Assembly: GCA_015490675.1 (NCBI GenBank)
Contig: WFXI01000272.1
Span: forward strand, 1-15,529
From: Hydrogenothermaceae bacterium
GTDB lineage: Bacteria; Aquificota; Aquificia; Aquificales; Hydrogenothermaceae
Reading direction: 5' to 3'
Length of the DNA stretch: 15,529 nt
The notes below the pieces were generated by a model. It ran no database searches, was not told where the DNA came from, and saw only the letters and a program-made list of their open reading frames with translations. Positions 14,028-15,529 of this stretch are shown piece by piece. Position 1 is the first letter of the stretch. The number at the start of each line of letters is the position of its first letter. The translations under genes were made by a program, and so were the position numbers.

Positions 14028-14586
14028 AGCTTAATTTTTCTTTTACTTTAAAACCTATAAATACAAGGGTAATAATAGCAAATAAAACGCCCACTGCAAT
14101 AAAGTAGTATTCTTTTGCCTTACCAAAGTAAACCTCTGCAAGTTTACCAAATGCATAACCTAAAGACAGATAAATACTCATCCAGATAAAGAGGGATACT
14201 ATATTAAAAAATAAAAATTTATAAATATTAAAACCAGATGCTCCCATTAAAACTATTGGAACAAGCCTCATACCATACAAAAATCTAACAATAAAGATTG
14301 ACAAAACTCCATACTTTTCTAAAAACTGCTTAGCTTTTCTATATTTTTTGCGAGTATATCTATTTTTTAATAAAAACTCTCTACCTTTCCATTTGCCTAA
14401 GAAAAAATATATAAGTTCGTGGACAATAACTCCTAGAGCCCCAAAGATAAAAGAAGGAATTAACTTTAAATATCCTAACTTTATAAAAAATCCTGTAATT
14501 AGAACAAATATTTCTCCTTCTAAAAAAGTCCCAATAAAAACAGCTATATAACCGTAATTCTTAAGAAATTCCTCTAGAGCTTCTAT
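14020..14586 (-). CDS. DedA/VTT-family membrane protein with apparent ATA start
   Basis: DedA proteins are inner-membrane proteins linked to lipid carrier flipping and envelope homeostasis. The reading frame encodes a full-length DedA of 188 residues: the usual N-terminal pattern EALEEFLKNYGYIAVFIGT (2-20), FLEGE (21-25), and the core VRFLYGMRLVPI (100-111) with R101 and R107 and ASG. Several membrane helices and a charged C-terminus follow. The first canonical start in this frame is a TTG at 14304, which would remove the first half. No ATG, GTG, TTG or CTG occurs between the superoxide dismutase stop and there. The ATA at 14586 falls exactly at the family's start and has AGAGGTAGG (14593-14601) just upstream. 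Alternatives are another non-standard start or a base error in the sequence. Confidence 0.78.
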   Translation of the reverse strand: MEALEEFLKNYGYIAVFIGTFLEGEIFVLITGFFIKLGYLKLIPSFIFGALGVIVHELIYFFLGKWKGREFLLKNRYTRKKYRKAKQFLEKYGVLSIFIVRFLYGMRLVPIVLMGASGFNIYKFLFFNIVSLFIWMSIYLSLGYAFGKLAEVYFGKAKEYYFIAVGVLFAIITLVFIGFKVKEKLSST

Positions 14587-14592
14587 TTTAAA

Positions 14593-14601
14593 CCTACCTC
14601 T
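14593..14601 (-). promoter_or_regulatory. Ribosome binding site supporting the ATA start of the DedA gene
   Basis: AGAGGTAGG on the minus strand begins right after the superoxide dismutase stop codon and ends 6 bases before ATA 14586. No other possible start codon lies in its reach in the DedA frame. Confidence 0.6.
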
Positions 14602-15324
14602 TTATTTTGCTAATTTTCTTGCTACTTCCAGTCTTTCTGCTACATTATCCCAGTTTATTATATTCATTATTTTATCAACATATTCTCCTCTTCTGTTTTT
14701 GTATTTTAAGTAATATGAGTGTTCCCAAACATCAATAGCAAGAAGCGGTATTACTCCCCATTGTGTCAAGTGGTGATGGTCTTCTGATTGAATACAAACA
14801 AGCCTATCTGTATAAACTTGATAACCTAAAATTCCCCAGCCAGCTCCAACTACTGTTTTCGATATTTTTGCAATTAGTGCTTTTGCTTTATCTACAGAAC
14901 CAAATTCTCTTTCTAACATTTTCTTTAAAGTTCCTTTTGGCTCTGTTTTTTTATTAGTAAGGTTTGTCCAATAAATAGTATGTAGCACATGGCTAGAAAA
15001 ATGATACTGAAACTTCTTTGTCCAGTAATCCACTTCTGCTAAATTATTTTCTTTTAAAGCTTTTTGTATCATTTCCAAGTCTTTATTAGCTTTTTTTACA
15101 GCTCCACCGTGGTGATATGTATAATGTAAATATACTGTTTCTTCATCAATAACAGGTTCTAAGAAGTTAGTTTTGTAAGGAAGAGGTTGCAAAACAAACT
15201 TTCCATTTTCATCTGCAAGTTTATCAAAGCCATTTAAAACTCCTTCTGCAAAAACAGGATTAATAGAAACAGCAGACATTGCTGTTAGTACTGATGCATT
15301 TTTAATAAACTCCCTTCTATCCAT
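14602..15324 (-). CDS. Tat-exported Fe/Mn superoxide dismutase
   Basis: The enzyme dismutates superoxide to oxygen and hydrogen peroxide. The 240-residue precursor begins with a twin-arginine signal (D2-R-R-E-F-I-K, hydrophobic to about A26), so it is exported already folded with its metal, unlike most cytosolic family members. The metal ligands align as H67 (LHYTYHH), H115 (HVLHTIYW), and D198 and H202 (AIDVWEHSYY). The C-terminal YKNRRGEYVD is typical. The position usually held by the metal-tuning Gln is in a His-rich stretch (SEDHHHL, 180-186), so metal choice (Fe, Mn or either) cannot be stated. It follows an RND transporter gene and precedes the DedA gene in the same frame. Confidence 0.93.
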   Translation of the reverse strand: MDRREFIKNASVLTAMSAVSINPVFAEGVLNGFDKLADENGKFVLQPLPYKTNFLEPVIDEETVYLHYTYHHGGAVKKANKDLEMIQKALKENNLAEVDYWTKKFQYHFSSHVLHTIYWTNLTNKKTEPKGTLKKMLEREFGSVDKAKALIAKISKTVVGAGWGILGYQVYTDRLVCIQSEDHHHLTQWGVIPLLAIDVWEHSYYLKYKNRRGEYVDKIMNIINWDNVAERLEVARKLAK

Positions 15325-15365
15325 TTTATTTTTTCCTTTTTAATTTTTAAATATATAAGATTATA

Positions 15366-15529
15366 TTAGATATTTTTCTTTCTAAAAAGGTAATAATAAA
15401 GCACAGGCACATAAACAAGAGTTAAGAATGTTCCAACTATTAATCCACCTATCGCAACAACTCCAAGAGGTGCAAGTCTTTCAAGTCCCAATGCCCAGCC
15501 AAGGGCTATTGGTATCATTCCAACTGATG
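15366..15529 (-). CDS. RND-family efflux transporter, C-terminal end (start lies outside the window)
   Basis: The last 53 residues of a long membrane protein are visible, ending at a TAA. They carry the signature of the final helices of AcrB/CusA-type inner-membrane pumps: GMIPIALGWALG, then PLGVVAIGGLIVGTFLTLVYVPVLYYY and a basic tail RKKN. Such pumps use the proton gradient to expel metals, drugs or other compounds across the envelope. The substrate class (HAE1 or heavy-metal type) cannot be told from this piece. The SOD gene begins 41 bases downstream, so the two could share a transcript. Confidence 0.85.
   Translation of the reverse strand, partial: SVGMIPIALGWALGLERLAPLGVVAIGGLIVGTFLTLVYVPVLYYYLFRKKNI

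Noticed and set aside
14020..14304. A 94-residue short DedA protein starting at TTG 14304
   Set aside because: The same frame continues upstream with the conserved DedA N-terminus, so the TTG is an internal Leu codon (residue 95).
14348..14551. Plus-strand 67-codon frame
   Set aside because: It lies wholly antisense to the conserved N-terminal half of the DedA frame.
1..15529. CRISPR arrays, insertion sequences, tRNA and rRNA genes
   Set aside because: I saw no regularly spaced repeats, transposase-like frames, terminal inverted repeats or cloverleaf patterns; this is by eye only.

Overview
The window is AT-rich throughout, with short or overlapping intergenic spaces. The gene content points to a thermophilic member of the Aquificota, most likely Hydrogenothermaceae (Sulfurihydrogenibium-like). 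The strongest marker is a stand-alone C-terminal (beta) leucyl-tRNA synthetase subunit starting just before KMSKS, a split known from Aquifex. The genus is an inference; no rRNA is present to confirm it.

Layout from left to right. Positions 1-854 (minus) hold the N-terminal part of a membrane sensor with a periplasmic CXXCH heme site. A short divergent spacer follows, with a perfect dyad at 870-890. Positions 1000-6542 (plus) form a tightly packed, probably single operon: a membrane-anchored SurA/PpiD-like chaperone, a small protein that looks like a degenerate HD domain, a flavodiiron-like metallo-beta-lactamase protein without flavodoxin, rsmH, ftsL and ftsI. Three of its junctions are one-base TAATG overlaps. 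It meets an intrinsic terminator that serves the opposite strand. Positions 6582-10032 (minus) form a four-gene periplasmic redox operon: cupredoxin-like copper protein, di-heme cytochrome c peroxidase, Tat-exported calcineurin-like phosphoesterase and monoheme cytochrome c. Its first gene has a TTGACA promoter and a perfect Fur/PerR-like palindrome over the predicted start point.

The right half holds a tiny winged-helix protein (10173), two overlapping tiny membrane-protein genes (minus, 10662-10359; the second is only 36 aa), a GlcF-like iron-sulfur protein, leuS beta, a DUF481 outer-membrane barrel and a UspA protein (all plus). On the minus strand, ending the window, come the C-terminus of an RND transporter, a Tat-exported Fe/Mn superoxide dismutase and a DedA-family protein. 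The DedA gene has no ATG/GTG/TTG/CTG at its N-terminus and appears to start at ATA.

The common theme is envelope redox and oxygen handling: heme sensor, di-iron protein, cupredoxin-peroxidase cassette and exported SOD. This surrounds housekeeping genes for division and translation. The best candidates for something undescribed are the Fur/PerR-like controlled cassette, the degenerate HD protein beside the di-iron protein in a division operon, the overlapping tiny membrane pair, and the ATA-start dedA. No CRISPR array, transposon, tRNA or rRNA was seen. No stretch longer than about 150 bases lacks a gene.
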